Shown here: in pieces, positions 7,700-16,720 of the stretch | Numbering within the stretch: position 1 is the stretch's first letter | Layout: every line of letters starts with the position of its first letter | Assembly (NCBI GenBank): GCA_910583775.1 | Contig: CAJTYD010000016.1 | Coordinates: 1-41,181 of the forward strand | Direction: 5' to 3' | Origin: an uncultured Muribaculaceae bacterium | Lineage (GTDB): Bacteria > Bacteroidota > Bacteroidia > Bacteroidales > Muribaculaceae | DNA length: 41,181 nt | Program-made: the position numbers and the translations under genes | The notes under the pieces: generated by a model | Told to the model about the DNA's origin: nothing | The model's database searches: none | The model's input: the letters and a program-made list of their open reading frames with translations, nothing else

Positions 7700-9010
7700 T
7701 CAGCTGAAGCGGATGCTGAAGCGGGTGAGGCCGTCGGAGACGGTGCGCAGCGAGAAGCGGCAGTCATGTCGGGTCAGTATTTCGTTCACGAGCGTCAGCC
7801 CGATGCCCTGGCCGTTGCTCTTGGTCGAGAAGAAGGGGGTGAAAAGCTTTTTCGAGGTCTCGGGGCTTATCCCGATGCCATTGTCGGCGATCTCCACCAC
7901 AGCCCCCGCTCTCTCCTTGAAGACAGACACCGAAACCTTACCTTTAAGCGCCGGCTCAGTTACATTCTTCATCCTCACACTCTCGGTTGCATTCTTCACA
8001 AGATTTATCATAACCTGCTCCCATAGAACAGAGTCAACCTTCACATTGACATGATCTTCCGAAAGATTGATCTCAAGCTCGACATCATCTCCGGTGAGAG
8101 TCCTCAGGAAAGGTGAGATCCTCTCGATCTCCGAATTCATCTCCTTTTTGACCAACACCGGGTCGGCAACCTTCACAACATCCGCATAATTCCGTATGAA
8201 CTCGGACAGCGAGCGGCATCTCTCCTCGCCGCTCTCGATAACATTGCGCATCTCCTCGTCTTCAGACGTGTCGGAAAGCAGCTCCAGAAGCGAGACCACC
8301 CCTCCCATCGTATTATTGACTTCATGCGAGATGACCCGAATCACTTTCTCGTATGCCAGGCGCTCGGCCCTCATCACCTCCTCCGTGAGACTCTCGACAA
8401 GTATGAAGGGTCGTCTGAAACCCGATTCCATAAACCAGAGATTCGATACCCGGTATATTTTTGTATCGCTCAGTCTGACGGTAACGGTTTCGCCCGGATT
8501 TACCTTCCGCACGGCATCCACAAGCTCCGATTCCATATTCCCAATGGTCATCCCTTCGAAATCCGCCTCTTTCCCGGAGAGAGCAGCCATATCCCTGAAT
8601 GCACGGTTCATCATGGTGATGCGGTTATCAAAATCGAAAACCAACACTCCCATCGGCGAAACCCCGACAAGCTGTTTGAGAAAACCCTCCTGTTCTGAAA
8701 GACGCAGGCGTTCGTTCTTAAGCTCTGACGACATGCGGTTGAACAGCTCCGCGATCCTGTCGGCATGGTATTCCCTCACCTTCAGCAGACGGCTGTTGAA
8801 ATCCTGCGACATCAGCATGCCGTAGCCCTTCTCGACCATATCGAGAGGCTTTGCCACCGACCGCCACAAAAGCCACAAAAGAAAAAGGATAAACCCACAT
8901 ACCCCGATTATCCACCACCTTGCCTCCGGATTAAGGATGTATGACGCGACGCCTCCCGCAATCACGAAAAGCGCCATAGCCGTCATTATCCATATCCTCT
9001 TTATTCTCAT
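7700..9010 (-). CDS. sensor histidine kinase of the NtrB/ZraS type
   Basis: This 436-residue inner-membrane kinase has two hydrophobic segments near the N-terminus (about 7-26 and 32-50) with almost no periplasmic loop, so it probably senses within the membrane or cytoplasm. A HAMP-like linker and a PAS-type domain (about 110-205) follow. The phospho-acceptor His is H229 in VISHEVNNT. The ATPase domain shows the N box (VNLVKNATESV), DNGIGIS and SNGQGIGLTLV. It overlaps the upstream regulator gene by 4 bases, indicating translational coupling and a cognate pair. It is the last gene of the efflux operon. Its likely job is to phosphorylate the sigma-54 activator encoded just before it. Confidence 0.93.
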   Translation of the reverse strand: MRIKRIWIMTAMALFVIAGGVASYILNPEARWWIIGVCGFILFLLWLLWRSVAKPLDMVEKGYGMLMSQDFNSRLLKVREYHADRIAELFNRMSSELKNERLRLSEQEGFLKQLVGVSPMGVLVFDFDNRITMMNRAFRDMAALSGKEADFEGMTIGNMESELVDAVRKVNPGETVTVRLSDTKIYRVSNLWFMESGFRRPFILVESLTEEVMRAERLAYEKVIRVISHEVNNTMGGVVSLLELLSDTSEDEEMRNVIESGEERCRSLSEFIRNYADVVKVADPVLVKKEMNSEIERISPFLRTLTGDDVELEINLSEDHVNVKVDSVLWEQVMINLVKNATESVRMKNVTEPALKGKVSVSVFKERAGAVVEIADNGIGISPETSKKLFTPFFSTKSNGQGIGLTLVNEILTRHDCRFSLRTVSDGLTRFSIRFS

Positions 9011-10362
9011 TTTCCGATGTCGTATTTTTCCATTCTGCGGTAAAGCGCCTGGCGGGAAATGCCCAGATTAAGGGCAGCGCGGCTCAGATTGCCGCCGCTG
9101 TTCTCTATGGCGTTGACGATGGCTTTTTTCTCCATAAGTTCAAGTCCTGACTCGCCGCCGGCATTTTCAAGAGATAAAGCCGACGCCAAAGAATCAGTGA
9201 TATCGAAATCAGAAGTTTCGATCCGCCCGTTGCGGCAAGTTATCAACGCCCGCTCCACCATGTTCTTCAGCTGCCTGATATTTCCGGGATAATCGTAACG
9301 GACAAGCCGGTCGAGAGCTTCCGGAGATATTTCGGGCAACGAAATGTTCATCTCCTTCGCCCCGAGTCTCATGAAATGACGAGTAAGCTCCGGAATGTCC
9401 TCCCGGCGTTCGCGAAGCGCGGGCAACCGGAGAGTGACGAGATTGATACGGTAGAAAAGATCTTCCCTGAAAAGCCGTTGCGCAACCATAGAGTTCAGAT
9501 CGGCGTTCGTGGCGCAGACGACCCTGATGTCAACCCTCTTTGGTCTGCTCTCTCCGAGCCGTTCGAACGTATGCTCCTGAAGCACGCGGAGAAGCTTCAC
9601 CTGACAGCTGAGGTCGAGGTCGCCGATCTCATCGAGAAAGATGGTCCCTTTGTCGGCTATCTCGAAACGCCCTTTGCGTTCGGCCGCCGCTCCCGTGAAG
9701 GCTCCTTTGGCATGGCCGAACATCTCGCTCTCGAAAAGCGACTGCGAGATTCCTCCTAAGTTCACCATCACGAAAGGTTTGTCGCGGCGTCGGCTGTTGG
9801 TATGGAGAGCCTTGGCTATCAATTCCTTTCCCGTGCCGTTTTCTCCCAATATCAGGACAGACGCGTCGGTCGCGGCCACTCGCTCCACCGTGTCAAGCAC
9901 CTCGAGGAGCGCCCTGTTCTTCCCGATGATTCCGCATCTGTCGAACCCCGGAGCCTCCGCGTTTCCTTCCGATTTATTATTCAGGTTCAGAGCCGTCTCC
10001 ACTCTCTGGAGAAGATCAAGATTTGTCCAGGGTTTTGTCATGAAATCGAAAGCCCCGGCCTTCATTCCCTCCACGGCGAGGGAGATGCTGCCCCACGCTG
10101 TCATAAGGATTACCGGGACATCCGGCTGGAATATCGCGGCCTGACGTAACAGATGCAGCCCCTCCTCCCCGGTGGTGGAGAGGGAATAATTCATGTCCAT
10201 CAGTATGAGGGAGTATCTGTTGGCGCGCATCAGCGCGAGAGCCTCGTCGGGCGACGCCGCCCCGGCGGTCTCGTAGCCGGCCCGCTTCAGCAGCATCCCT
10301 AACGAGAGCCTAACCGTGCGGTCGTCATCTATGATAAGAATCAAATTACCGTTGTTCTCCAT
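9007..10362 (-). CDS. sigma-54-dependent response regulator (NtrC family)
   Basis: The product is 451 residues. The receiver domain (1-125) has the acidic pocket at IDDD (11-14), the phosphorylated Asp at LILMDMNYS (D56) and the conserved Lys in TKPW. The central AAA+ domain (about 145-380) shows Walker A GENGTGKE, the sigma-54-contacting loop GAFTGA, Walker B FLDEIGD and the Arg-rich second region. A Fis-type helix-turn-helix ends the protein (AALNLGISRQALYRRM). All residues needed to activate sigma-54 polymerase are present. It sits 3' of the TolC-like gene and 5' of its kinase. The palindrome at 16592-16609 upstream of the operon is the best candidate for its binding site. Confidence 0.95.
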   Translation of the reverse strand: MENNGNLILIIDDDRTVRLSLGMLLKRAGYETAGAASPDEALALMRANRYSLILMDMNYSLSTTGEEGLHLLRQAAIFQPDVPVILMTAWGSISLAVEGMKAGAFDFMTKPWTNLDLLQRVETALNLNNKSEGNAEAPGFDRCGIIGKNRALLEVLDTVERVAATDASVLILGENGTGKELIAKALHTNSRRRDKPFVMVNLGGISQSLFESEMFGHAKGAFTGAAAERKGRFEIADKGTIFLDEIGDLDLSCQVKLLRVLQEHTFERLGESRPKRVDIRVVCATNADLNSMVAQRLFREDLFYRINLVTLRLPALRERREDIPELTRHFMRLGAKEMNISLPEISPEALDRLVRYDYPGNIRQLKNMVERALITCRNGRIETSDFDITDSLASALSLENAGGESGLELMEKKAIVNAIENSGGNLSRAALNLGISRQALYRRMEKYDIGK

Positions 10363-10405
10363 TGTTTTGCAAAAATAATAAACGGAGCCGTATAAAACCA
10401 GTTTC

Positions 10406-11878
10406 TTATTTGATTATTTTTTCGAAATCAGCATCAATCGGGGAATCGGTGGCGAAATCCCAGAGCGTTATGCTTCTGATCTGGTAATAGTATTGCCAGA
10501 AGCGGTAAAGCTCGTCCACATACTCGCGCCTCGCCTCGTCTTTCTTCACGCGCGAATCGTTGAGGTCGAGCGTCGATATCTTGCCGATGATGAAGGTCTC
10601 CATATTCACAGCATATCTCTTTGCGGCGATCTCGTCGGCCCGCTCGCCGATGCGGAGCTGCTTGCGCTGGTTCGAATAGCGCTCCACAAGGATGAACAGG
10701 TTCTGGTTGAAATCCATGTTCTCCCTTTTCAGACGGCTCTCCACCACCTGTAGGTTGCTTTGCGCCACCTTCACCTTTCCGCGGCGTTTTCCCCAGTCGA
10801 GAATCGGAATCTCGAAACCGACCTCCACCACCTGGTTCGACCGCAACGAGTTGTAAGCGCCCCCGAGATGATGATCCGTTCCCGTATATCCCACCTGCGC
10901 GAAGAGGTTGATGCTGCGCAGATCTCCTTTCGCCTTGGCCACGTCATATTCCGCTTCAAGGCGACGGCGCATCAGATTGTGGGCATGCTTGTTGTTGGCC
11001 ATCGCCTTCTCGAGGGCGACAGCGTATGATACCTCAGCCACAGGAACAGTCTCCGGGATCACGGCCTCTATCTCCGTTCCCTCGTCAATGTCCAGGAACG
11101 ACCGAAGCTGGAACATACAGCTTTTCAACGTGCTTTCGCAGTCGGTAAGTTCCGAACTGGCGTTCAGCTCGTTAAGCTCCATCTGAAGAAGATCGTTTCC
11201 GCTGATCTTGCCCATCTCCCTTTTTTCCTTAGCCACCTGGTAAAGCTTCGAGGCGTTCTCGAGGTTCTGGCGCGCTATCTCATAGTTCTCCTTGGCCATA
11301 AGCAGCTGGAAATAATATGATATGGCGGTCATTGCCACCTCTTCGGTAGCGCTCAGGAACTCCGCCTTCGCCTCGGCGTAGCGCACAGGCTCGATCCTTC
11401 GGTTCCACTTCACGTTATTGACGCCGAAAACAGGCTGCGTCAGCGTGAGCGCCACCGGAATCGACATAAAGCGGTTGTAGCCCTCCGATCCTAACTGTCG
11501 GAAATAGTCAAGCGATGTGTTCAGCGCGATCTTGCCGCCTGTGAACCAAATATTCTGCGACACCGAGATCTCTCCGTTCAGCTGGAGATAATTGTTGCGG
11601 ACGAAGCTGTAGGAGCCGGCATCGTTCATATAGGGACTGTACTGCTTGTGATAGGCGGGAGCGGTGGCCGTGAAGGTCACCTCCGGCAACAGGTCGGCGC
11701 GATACGACCGCCATTGCCAGTAGGCACTCTTCAGGCTGTTTAGCGCGACGGCCCCGTCGACGCTATGGGCCCTCGCCCGCATGATGGCGTCCTCAAGAGT
11801 GAGCGTAACCCGCTCCTGAGCGGCCACCGATGCGACGCAGGCTGAAATAAACAATAATAGAATCTCGAATCTCCTCAT
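10406..11878 (-). CDS. TolC-family outer membrane efflux protein
   Basis: From the ATG at 11878 the product is about 490 residues with a signal peptide (MRRFEILLLFISACVASVAAQ). It consists of two long repeats rich in alternating coiled-coil and beta segments, the OEP/TolC fold that forms a trimeric outer-membrane channel-tunnel. An upstream ATG at 11902 overlaps the stop of the preceding permease gene by 8 bases. It may matter for translational coupling, but the secreted product reads best from 11878. In the operon it supplies the exit duct for the HlyD-ABC pump. Which substrate it exports cannot be read from the sequence. Confidence 0.9.
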   Translation of the reverse strand: MRRFEILLLFISACVASVAAQERVTLTLEDAIMRARAHSVDGAVALNSLKSAYWQWRSYRADLLPEVTFTATAPAYHKQYSPYMNDAGSYSFVRNNYLQLNGEISVSQNIWFTGGKIALNTSLDYFRQLGSEGYNRFMSIPVALTLTQPVFGVNNVKWNRRIEPVRYAEAKAEFLSATEEVAMTAISYYFQLLMAKENYEIARQNLENASKLYQVAKEKREMGKISGNDLLQMELNELNASSELTDCESTLKSCMFQLRSFLDIDEGTEIEAVIPETVPVAEVSYAVALEKAMANNKHAHNLMRRRLEAEYDVAKAKGDLRSINLFAQVGYTGTDHHLGGAYNSLRSNQVVEVGFEIPILDWGKRRGKVKVAQSNLQVVESRLKRENMDFNQNLFILVERYSNQRKQLRIGERADEIAAKRYAVNMETFIIGKISTLDLNDSRVKKDEARREYVDELYRFWQYYYQIRSITLWDFATDSPIDADFEKIIK

Positions 11879-11894
11879 AAATTCACACGTGTGA

Positions 11895-13145
11895 TTATTC
11901 ATCCTTTAATGCCACCGCAGGCTCGATTCTCATGGCAAGTCTGGCCGGAATAGAGATACCGGCTACTACTACGACAAGCATGATCGCCAGGGCGATGAAT
12001 CCCGAAATTATCGTTGTCTCGACAAAAGTGTCGGTCTGGGGCACCAGGTCGGTCCGGAGGTAGACGACAGCCAGAATGACTGCGAGAACCATGGCAAAAA
12101 TTACGAGTAGCATTCCCTCAGAGACAAGACGACGGAAGATGTCTCCCGATGTCGCGCCGTTCACCTTGCGGATGGCTATCTCGCTCTCGCGGTGACGGAT
12201 ACGATACCAGAAAGTTCCGAGAAGTCCGATAAACACCATTATCATCAGGCAGACGGCGCCCCCGGTGAGCATTCGAAGCCTCATCATGTCGGTGCGCTGC
12301 GCCGTGTCGCGGATCTTCATCAGCGACTGCGGCTGTCCGAGATAGATATTGCGGTGGATCTGCATCGAGCGGTCGTTGCGGAATTCATCGAGAAATTTAC
12401 TCTCAGTGCCCGGTTTCAGCCGAACGGCTATCTCCCAGACATTTGTATATTTTCCCGAAGCTATCTCTTCTTCATTGATCGGGCATATCATGGAGCCTCC
12501 CCACGATTCCTCGAAATCAGAACGACGCACATTGTTTATAAGCACATGCGACGTATACATCCTGGCTGAATCATTCCCTAAGAAAAGCGCGGCGCCGAGA
12601 AGTTTGCGGGGATCGCGAATCTTATCATATTCCTTTGAAGACGCAAGCAGGAGCTCGCCTTTCTTCAGCAATGCCTCCATCCGGTCGGCCGACACGCCGT
12701 TGAGGCTTTCATATTTAAGAACCCTCACCATATCGGGACTCACCTCACGCCAGTTGCCGTTAAAATCTATAGTGTCTCCGTTAACCTTTAGCCCGTTTCC
12801 CATATAGGAATACTGATATGGAAGGCCGTTGTTGGAAAATGCCGCCGCCTCCACATACGGACTTTTTCTGATCCTTGTTATCAACGCCAGCATGTCTTCC
12901 CCTTTTTTCGCAGCCGTCTCCTCTCCGAAATCGACATAAAGAGGACTTTCCTCATTCACATGCTTCACCGTCATTTTGTAGACATTGTCGGCCGAAAATC
13001 CACGCGGCTTAAGATATGCCGAAACCGACATATAGGTTCCGATAATCAGGGCCCAGACCGACAGCAGGACTATCAGCAGCTCGAGAAGAAGCCAGATATT
13101 CTCGCGCCACTCGTTTTTCATCTGTTTTATAAGATCTCTTTTCAT
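11895..13145 (-). CDS. ABC transporter permease, MacB/FtsX type (second)
   Basis: The product is 416 residues with one N-terminal membrane helix (about 17-38), a large periplasmic MacB-PCD-like domain, and three C-terminal helices forming the FtsX domain (about 290-410). It ends in the family-typical IPARLAMRIEPAVALKDE. This is the mechanotransmission type of ABC permease, which drives periplasmic substrate through a TolC-like duct. It starts 5 bases after the stop of the first permease, so the two are co-translated and probably form a heterodimer. Confidence 0.92.
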   Translation of the reverse strand: MKRDLIKQMKNEWRENIWLLLELLIVLLSVWALIIGTYMSVSAYLKPRGFSADNVYKMTVKHVNEESPLYVDFGEETAAKKGEDMLALITRIRKSPYVEAAAFSNNGLPYQYSYMGNGLKVNGDTIDFNGNWREVSPDMVRVLKYESLNGVSADRMEALLKKGELLLASSKEYDKIRDPRKLLGAALFLGNDSARMYTSHVLINNVRRSDFEESWGGSMICPINEEEIASGKYTNVWEIAVRLKPGTESKFLDEFRNDRSMQIHRNIYLGQPQSLMKIRDTAQRTDMMRLRMLTGGAVCLMIMVFIGLLGTFWYRIRHRESEIAIRKVNGATSGDIFRRLVSEGMLLVIFAMVLAVILAVVYLRTDLVPQTDTFVETTIISGFIALAIMLVVVVAGISIPARLAMRIEPAVALKDE

Positions 13146-13150
13146 TGCCT

Positions 13151-14455
13151 TTACTTTTTAAAGTTTTCATTGCCCGAGATTGCCTCCGCGGGATTGACCG
13201 ACGCGGCCTTCCACACCGGGAATCCGGCACTCACGAGATTGAGAAAAAAACAGAACAGAGCTGCGAAACCGAACGCTTTCCAGGTGAATATCATGGAGAA
13301 GGTCGGAGTAGCCGCCGTCAGATTGTCGGTAGGGAACCAGTCGCTGGTAAGATTCACGAACAGATTCGAGAAGAATGCTATGAAAACCACACAGAAAAGA
13401 AGTCCCAGAGCGCCGCCGAGAAGCGTTACGATAAGATTCTCGCCCAGCAACTGCCCAACCACACCGAGTCTGGTGGCGCCGAAGGCTCTTCTGACTCCGA
13501 CTTCAGTGACCCTGCGGCGCAGACGACTGCGTGTCATGCCGCTCAGATTGATGGCGGGAACTAAAAGCAGAATGGCGTATATTGTCCAGCGCATCGTTTT
13601 TCCATCATTGGGATCGGGCGTTGTGTTTGACCCGTGGGGAATTGCTCTGACCTCCATGCTGTAGGGAGTTTCATGGTAGACTATTTCCCTCCCCTCTTTC
13701 CGAAGCCGTGTGTTGACTGCCTCATATCTTTTCCTCACCTGCTCCTTTATAGATTCGTCTGTAATACCTTTCTTCTTAAGCAGAAGCACGTTGATCTCTC
13801 CCATATATTCCGACATCCAGTTGTCGCCCGACGGAGCGGAAAAATCAACCGGCACGTAAACTTCCGAATAGGCGAGATCGAAAAGAGGATTGACCTCCTT
13901 TACTACTCCTACCACTCGGTAAGGAATCTGCTTGAGCATGAATTCCTTGCCTACCACTTCGGTAGATTGGAAAAGACTCCGGGCTACTCGGTCGGAAATC
14001 ACCGCAACCTTTATATTGGCATCGCTCTCGGCCTTTGAATAGGGTTTGCCGGCGATGAAGTCGAAGTCGAAAATATCCCAGAAAACATTGTCAACGTTGC
14101 GGACGCTCACCGTGTGGTTAAGGCCTCCCGGAATACTTGCATCCTCATCGGAAAGAAATAGATGGAAATAACCGACCTTCTCTACACCATTCAGATCGCC
14201 ATAAAATTTTTCGGCCCACCTTTTTGAAAGCCCCATCGTCGAAGAGGAACTGTACTCCCCGTCCTTTAGCTCGACGCCTTCGCCCACCATCAGCGAGCGG
14301 CGGCAGCTTTCCGGCCTGGCCTCTACCGAGGGGAGGTCGTTGACGATGAAGACCGCCATGACCAGGAAGATCGAGAGAGCCGTTCCGCCTACCGAAAGCC
14401 AGATCGACAGCGGCTGCTGGCGGATCTCCCCCATTACTTGTTTTATATAATTCAT
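13151..14455 (-). CDS. ABC transporter permease, MacB/FtsX type (first)
   Basis: The product is 434 residues with the same architecture as its neighbour: an N-terminal helix (about 18-40), a periplasmic domain with the typical stretch around VISDRVARSLF and VVGVVKEV, and three C-terminal helices. The FtsX signature after the second helix reads RRRVTEVGVRRAFGATR. It ends in FPVWKAASVNPAEAISGNE. It is tightly linked to the second permease and lies 50 bases downstream of the ATPase gene. Two divergent half-size permeases in tandem are common in Bacteroidetes MacB-like systems. Confidence 0.92.
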   Translation of the reverse strand: MNYIKQVMGEIRQQPLSIWLSVGGTALSIFLVMAVFIVNDLPSVEARPESCRRSLMVGEGVELKDGEYSSSSTMGLSKRWAEKFYGDLNGVEKVGYFHLFLSDEDASIPGGLNHTVSVRNVDNVFWDIFDFDFIAGKPYSKAESDANIKVAVISDRVARSLFQSTEVVGKEFMLKQIPYRVVGVVKEVNPLFDLAYSEVYVPVDFSAPSGDNWMSEYMGEINVLLLKKKGITDESIKEQVRKRYEAVNTRLRKEGREIVYHETPYSMEVRAIPHGSNTTPDPNDGKTMRWTIYAILLLVPAINLSGMTRSRLRRRVTEVGVRRAFGATRLGVVGQLLGENLIVTLLGGALGLLFCVVFIAFFSNLFVNLTSDWFPTDNLTAATPTFSMIFTWKAFGFAALFCFFLNLVSAGFPVWKAASVNPAEAISGNENFKK

Positions 14456-14505
14456 TTTGTCTGCTTTTTTGTTGTTATTTCATTTAATTCCGGAATTCGC
14501 CAGGT

Positions 14506-15180
14506 TTATTCCACCTGACGACCGTCGAAGAAGCGGATGATGCGGTCGGTGTCGCGGGCCTGCGCCTCGTTGTGGGTAACCATTACGATCGTGCGCCCGT
14601 CGCGTTTGTTGAGCTCATGCAGAAGCGTCATCACTTCGGCTCCCATCCTGGAGTCGAGGTTACCTGTCGGCTCGTCGGCGAGGATGATCTCCGGGTCGCC
14701 CACGATAGCCCTGGCGATCGCCACGCGCTGGCACTGACCTCCCGAAAGCTGGTTGGGAAGATGGCGCATGCGGTGTGACATTCCGAGACGCTCGAGCACC
14801 TCGCGGACACGACGGTGACGCTCCGATGATGACACATCGCTGCGGTAGATAAGCGGCAGAGCCACGTTGTCGGCAACATTGAGCGTCGGAATCAGATGGA
14901 AGCTCTGAAACACGAAGCCGATGTTATGGTTTCGGAAAGAGGAGAGCGTTTTGTCGGCCGCCGATTCCAGATCTTTTCCCATAAGCTCCACCTTCCCTTT
15001 TGTCGGGTTGTCGAGAAGGCCTATGATGTTGAGGAGAGTCGACTTGCCGCAGCCCGAAGGCCCCATGATGCTTACGAACTCCCCTTTTTCTATTTCAATG
15101 TTCACATTCTCGAGCGCGGTCGTCTCGATCTCTTTGGTGCGATAGACCTTGTCCACACCTTCAAGTTTAATTATTGCCAT
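14506..15180 (-). CDS. ABC transporter ATP-binding protein (LolD/MacB type)
   Basis: This 224-residue nucleotide-binding subunit has Walker A GPSGCGKST, the Q-loop in FVFQSFHLIPTLN, the signature LSGGQCQR, Walker B IILADEP and the switch His in VMVTHNEA. The length and the sequence around TALENVNIEIEKGEFVSIMG are typical of the LolD/MacB branch, which pairs with FtsX-type permeases. It is the second gene of the operon, 37 bases after the adaptor gene, and should energise the two permeases encoded next. Confidence 0.95.
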   Translation of the reverse strand: MAIIKLEGVDKVYRTKEIETTALENVNIEIEKGEFVSIMGPSGCGKSTLLNIIGLLDNPTKGKVELMGKDLESAADKTLSSFRNHNIGFVFQSFHLIPTLNVADNVALPLIYRSDVSSSERHRRVREVLERLGMSHRMRHLPNQLSGGQCQRVAIARAIVGDPEIILADEPTGNLDSRMGAEVMTLLHELNKRDGRTIVMVTHNEAQARDTDRIIRFFDGRQVE

Positions 15181-15217
15181 AGTTTATATCAGTTTATTTT
15201 TTTCGTTTCATGCATTT

Positions 15218-16474
15218 TTACTTTTTTCTTTTCACCTTGACGGAGGAATATTTCTGGTAATCCGACATATCGCCGATGGCCACCTTCTCGCCGGGCTTTA
15301 CGCCCGATCTGACCTCCACATATTCGAAATTGCTTTCGCCGAGCATCAGGGTGCGCTTCTCGAGCTTAGAGTCGTCGGTAAGCACAAACATCTGGTAAGA
15401 TCCGGGACCTTTGTAATATTGCCCGTTGCGGATCATCATCACGTCGGGAAGCACGTCATAGACCACGCTGACCGTTGTCCGGAGGCCGGCTTTTAGAGCC
15501 GGATCGTTCTCGTTGTCGAGACGAACGGTGAAATTCACGATGCCGTTTGCCGACTGCGGCTGCACCTGCGCCACCCTTCCGGGAAGCTTCTTGCTGCCTA
15601 TCCTCACCACCGTCTTTGCTCCCGGCGTGAGTTTCGAACTCTCTCCCTCGGGCATCTCGGCGGTGATCTTGAAGCGGGAGAGATCGGCGAGGACGGCGAG
15701 TTTCTCACCCGGGCCGATGCTGCTTCCGATCGAGGAATTCACGTATGTAACCGTGGCGGCGTGAGGAGCTTTCACCTGCGCGTCGTCGAGAGTACGCTGC
15801 AAAACGGAGAGGTTCTTCGCCGTGATTCCCTCTTCGAGCTGTTTCGATTTATATGCCGCCGAGTGCGCCTGCCGTTCGTTCACCAGCTCCTTGCGCATCT
15901 GTTCGAGTTCGAGCAGCCCCGTGCGGTAGGCGAGCTCGGCCTGGCGCACGCGGTCGCCCGTGCCGCTCCCGAGGCTGTCGAGCCGGCGCTCGTTGTCGAC
16001 CTCCGCCTTAAGCTCGGCCACCGACATCTGCTTGGCCTCTATCTTCATCTCAAGATTTGTCAGGAAAGTGCGACTGTTGAGCGATGTCTGTTGCGTGGAA
16101 ATTTTTTTCATACTCAGCTCGTCGGCCATTTTTCGCACATCGGTCTCGGCCGACTGCAGGTCGAGCCGCAGAAGAGGCGTTCCACCCTCCACTTTGTCGC
16201 CCTCCTGGCAATAGACCTCCATGATCTTTGTCGAAACAGGAGAAACCACCGTCTCCTCGTAAGCGGGTACAACCTTACCCGAGGCGTCGACCGATGTCTC
16301 TATCTCCCCTTTCTGCACGGCGCTGAGCTGAAGGTTCTCCTCAGCAATAGAGCTGCCCATAAAAAGGAATATCGCCACAATCAGCGCTACCACAAGAAAG
16401 AGAGGCACAATCATGCGTGTCAGCCTGCGGTTTCTGATTTTCTTCTTCTCTTCAGAAGTCAGTTCTCTATCCAT
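15218..16474 (-). CDS. HlyD-family periplasmic adaptor (MacA-like)
   Basis: This 418-residue membrane fusion protein has a cytoplasmic basic N-terminus and one membrane helix (about 20-41). A biotinyl-lipoyl half (VVPAYEETVVSPVSTKIMEVYCQEGDKVEGG) follows, then a long coiled-coil hairpin (about 105-215), the second lipoyl half (VKAPHAATVTYV), a beta-barrel and a membrane-proximal domain. It bridges the ABC permeases and the TolC-like channel. It is the first gene of a seven-gene operon and carries the predicted sigma-54 promoter about 60-75 bases upstream. Confidence 0.93.
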   Translation of the reverse strand: MDRELTSEEKKKIRNRRLTRMIVPLFLVVALIVAIFLFMGSSIAEENLQLSAVQKGEIETSVDASGKVVPAYEETVVSPVSTKIMEVYCQEGDKVEGGTPLLRLDLQSAETDVRKMADELSMKKISTQQTSLNSRTFLTNLEMKIEAKQMSVAELKAEVDNERRLDSLGSGTGDRVRQAELAYRTGLLELEQMRKELVNERQAHSAAYKSKQLEEGITAKNLSVLQRTLDDAQVKAPHAATVTYVNSSIGSSIGPGEKLAVLADLSRFKITAEMPEGESSKLTPGAKTVVRIGSKKLPGRVAQVQPQSANGIVNFTVRLDNENDPALKAGLRTTVSVVYDVLPDVMMIRNGQYYKGPGSYQMFVLTDDSKLEKRTLMLGESNFEYVEVRSGVKPGEKVAIGDMSDYQKYSSVKVKRKK

Positions 16475-16532
16475 TATCTTTAATATTTGACTTAATTCTT
16501 AATTATGCATTATGCATTCTCAAATCCTCATT

Positions 16533-16548
16533 AACATTCTCCGTGCCA
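16533..16548 (-). promoter_or_regulatory. candidate sigma-54 (-24/-12) promoter of the efflux operon
   Basis: On the minus strand the sequence reads TGGCACGGAGAATGTT. The -24 half TGGCACG is a perfect match to the sigma-54 consensus. The -12 half ATGTT keeps the spacing and the G but has T where C is usual. The ATG of the adaptor gene is 59 bases downstream. The operon encodes its own sigma-54 activator, which makes the match more credible. Confidence 0.55.
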
Positions 16549-16586
16549 AAACATTTAATTCTCTAATCTGCAATCCGTTGCCCCTC

Positions 16587-16618
16587 ATGCCAATTGTCCG
16601 ATATCGGACAATAGGCAT
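16587..16618. promoter_or_regulatory. palindrome, candidate upstream activator site for the NtrC-type regulator
   Basis: The core TTGTCCGATATCGGACAA (16592-16609 or one base either side) is a perfect 18-bp palindrome. It extends to 32 bp as ATGCC/GGCAT arms with a single mismatched pair. It lies about 40-85 bp upstream of the -24 box, where enhancer sites of sigma-54 activators usually sit. A further half-site CGGACA follows at about 16624-16629. The role is inference from position and symmetry. Confidence 0.55.
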
Positions 16619-16637
16619 GATTGCGGACAGCCGGCGG

Positions 16638-16672
16638 GCGGACGCACGAGCCGTGCGTCCCTACATCGCCGC
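16638..16672 (-). repeat. REP-like hairpin, copy 1
   Basis: The core at 16640-16660 is GGACGCACG-AGC-CGTGCGTCC, a perfect 9-bp stem with a 3-base loop, followed by CTACATCGCCGC. The same core with its conserved TGTAGG flank occurs in the opposite orientation at 20348 and 34173. Confidence 0.7.
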
Positions 16673-16720
16673 AACAATAGCTCCGGGATTGCAGCCGCCC
16701 TTGCGTCGTTTGCTCTCTCA

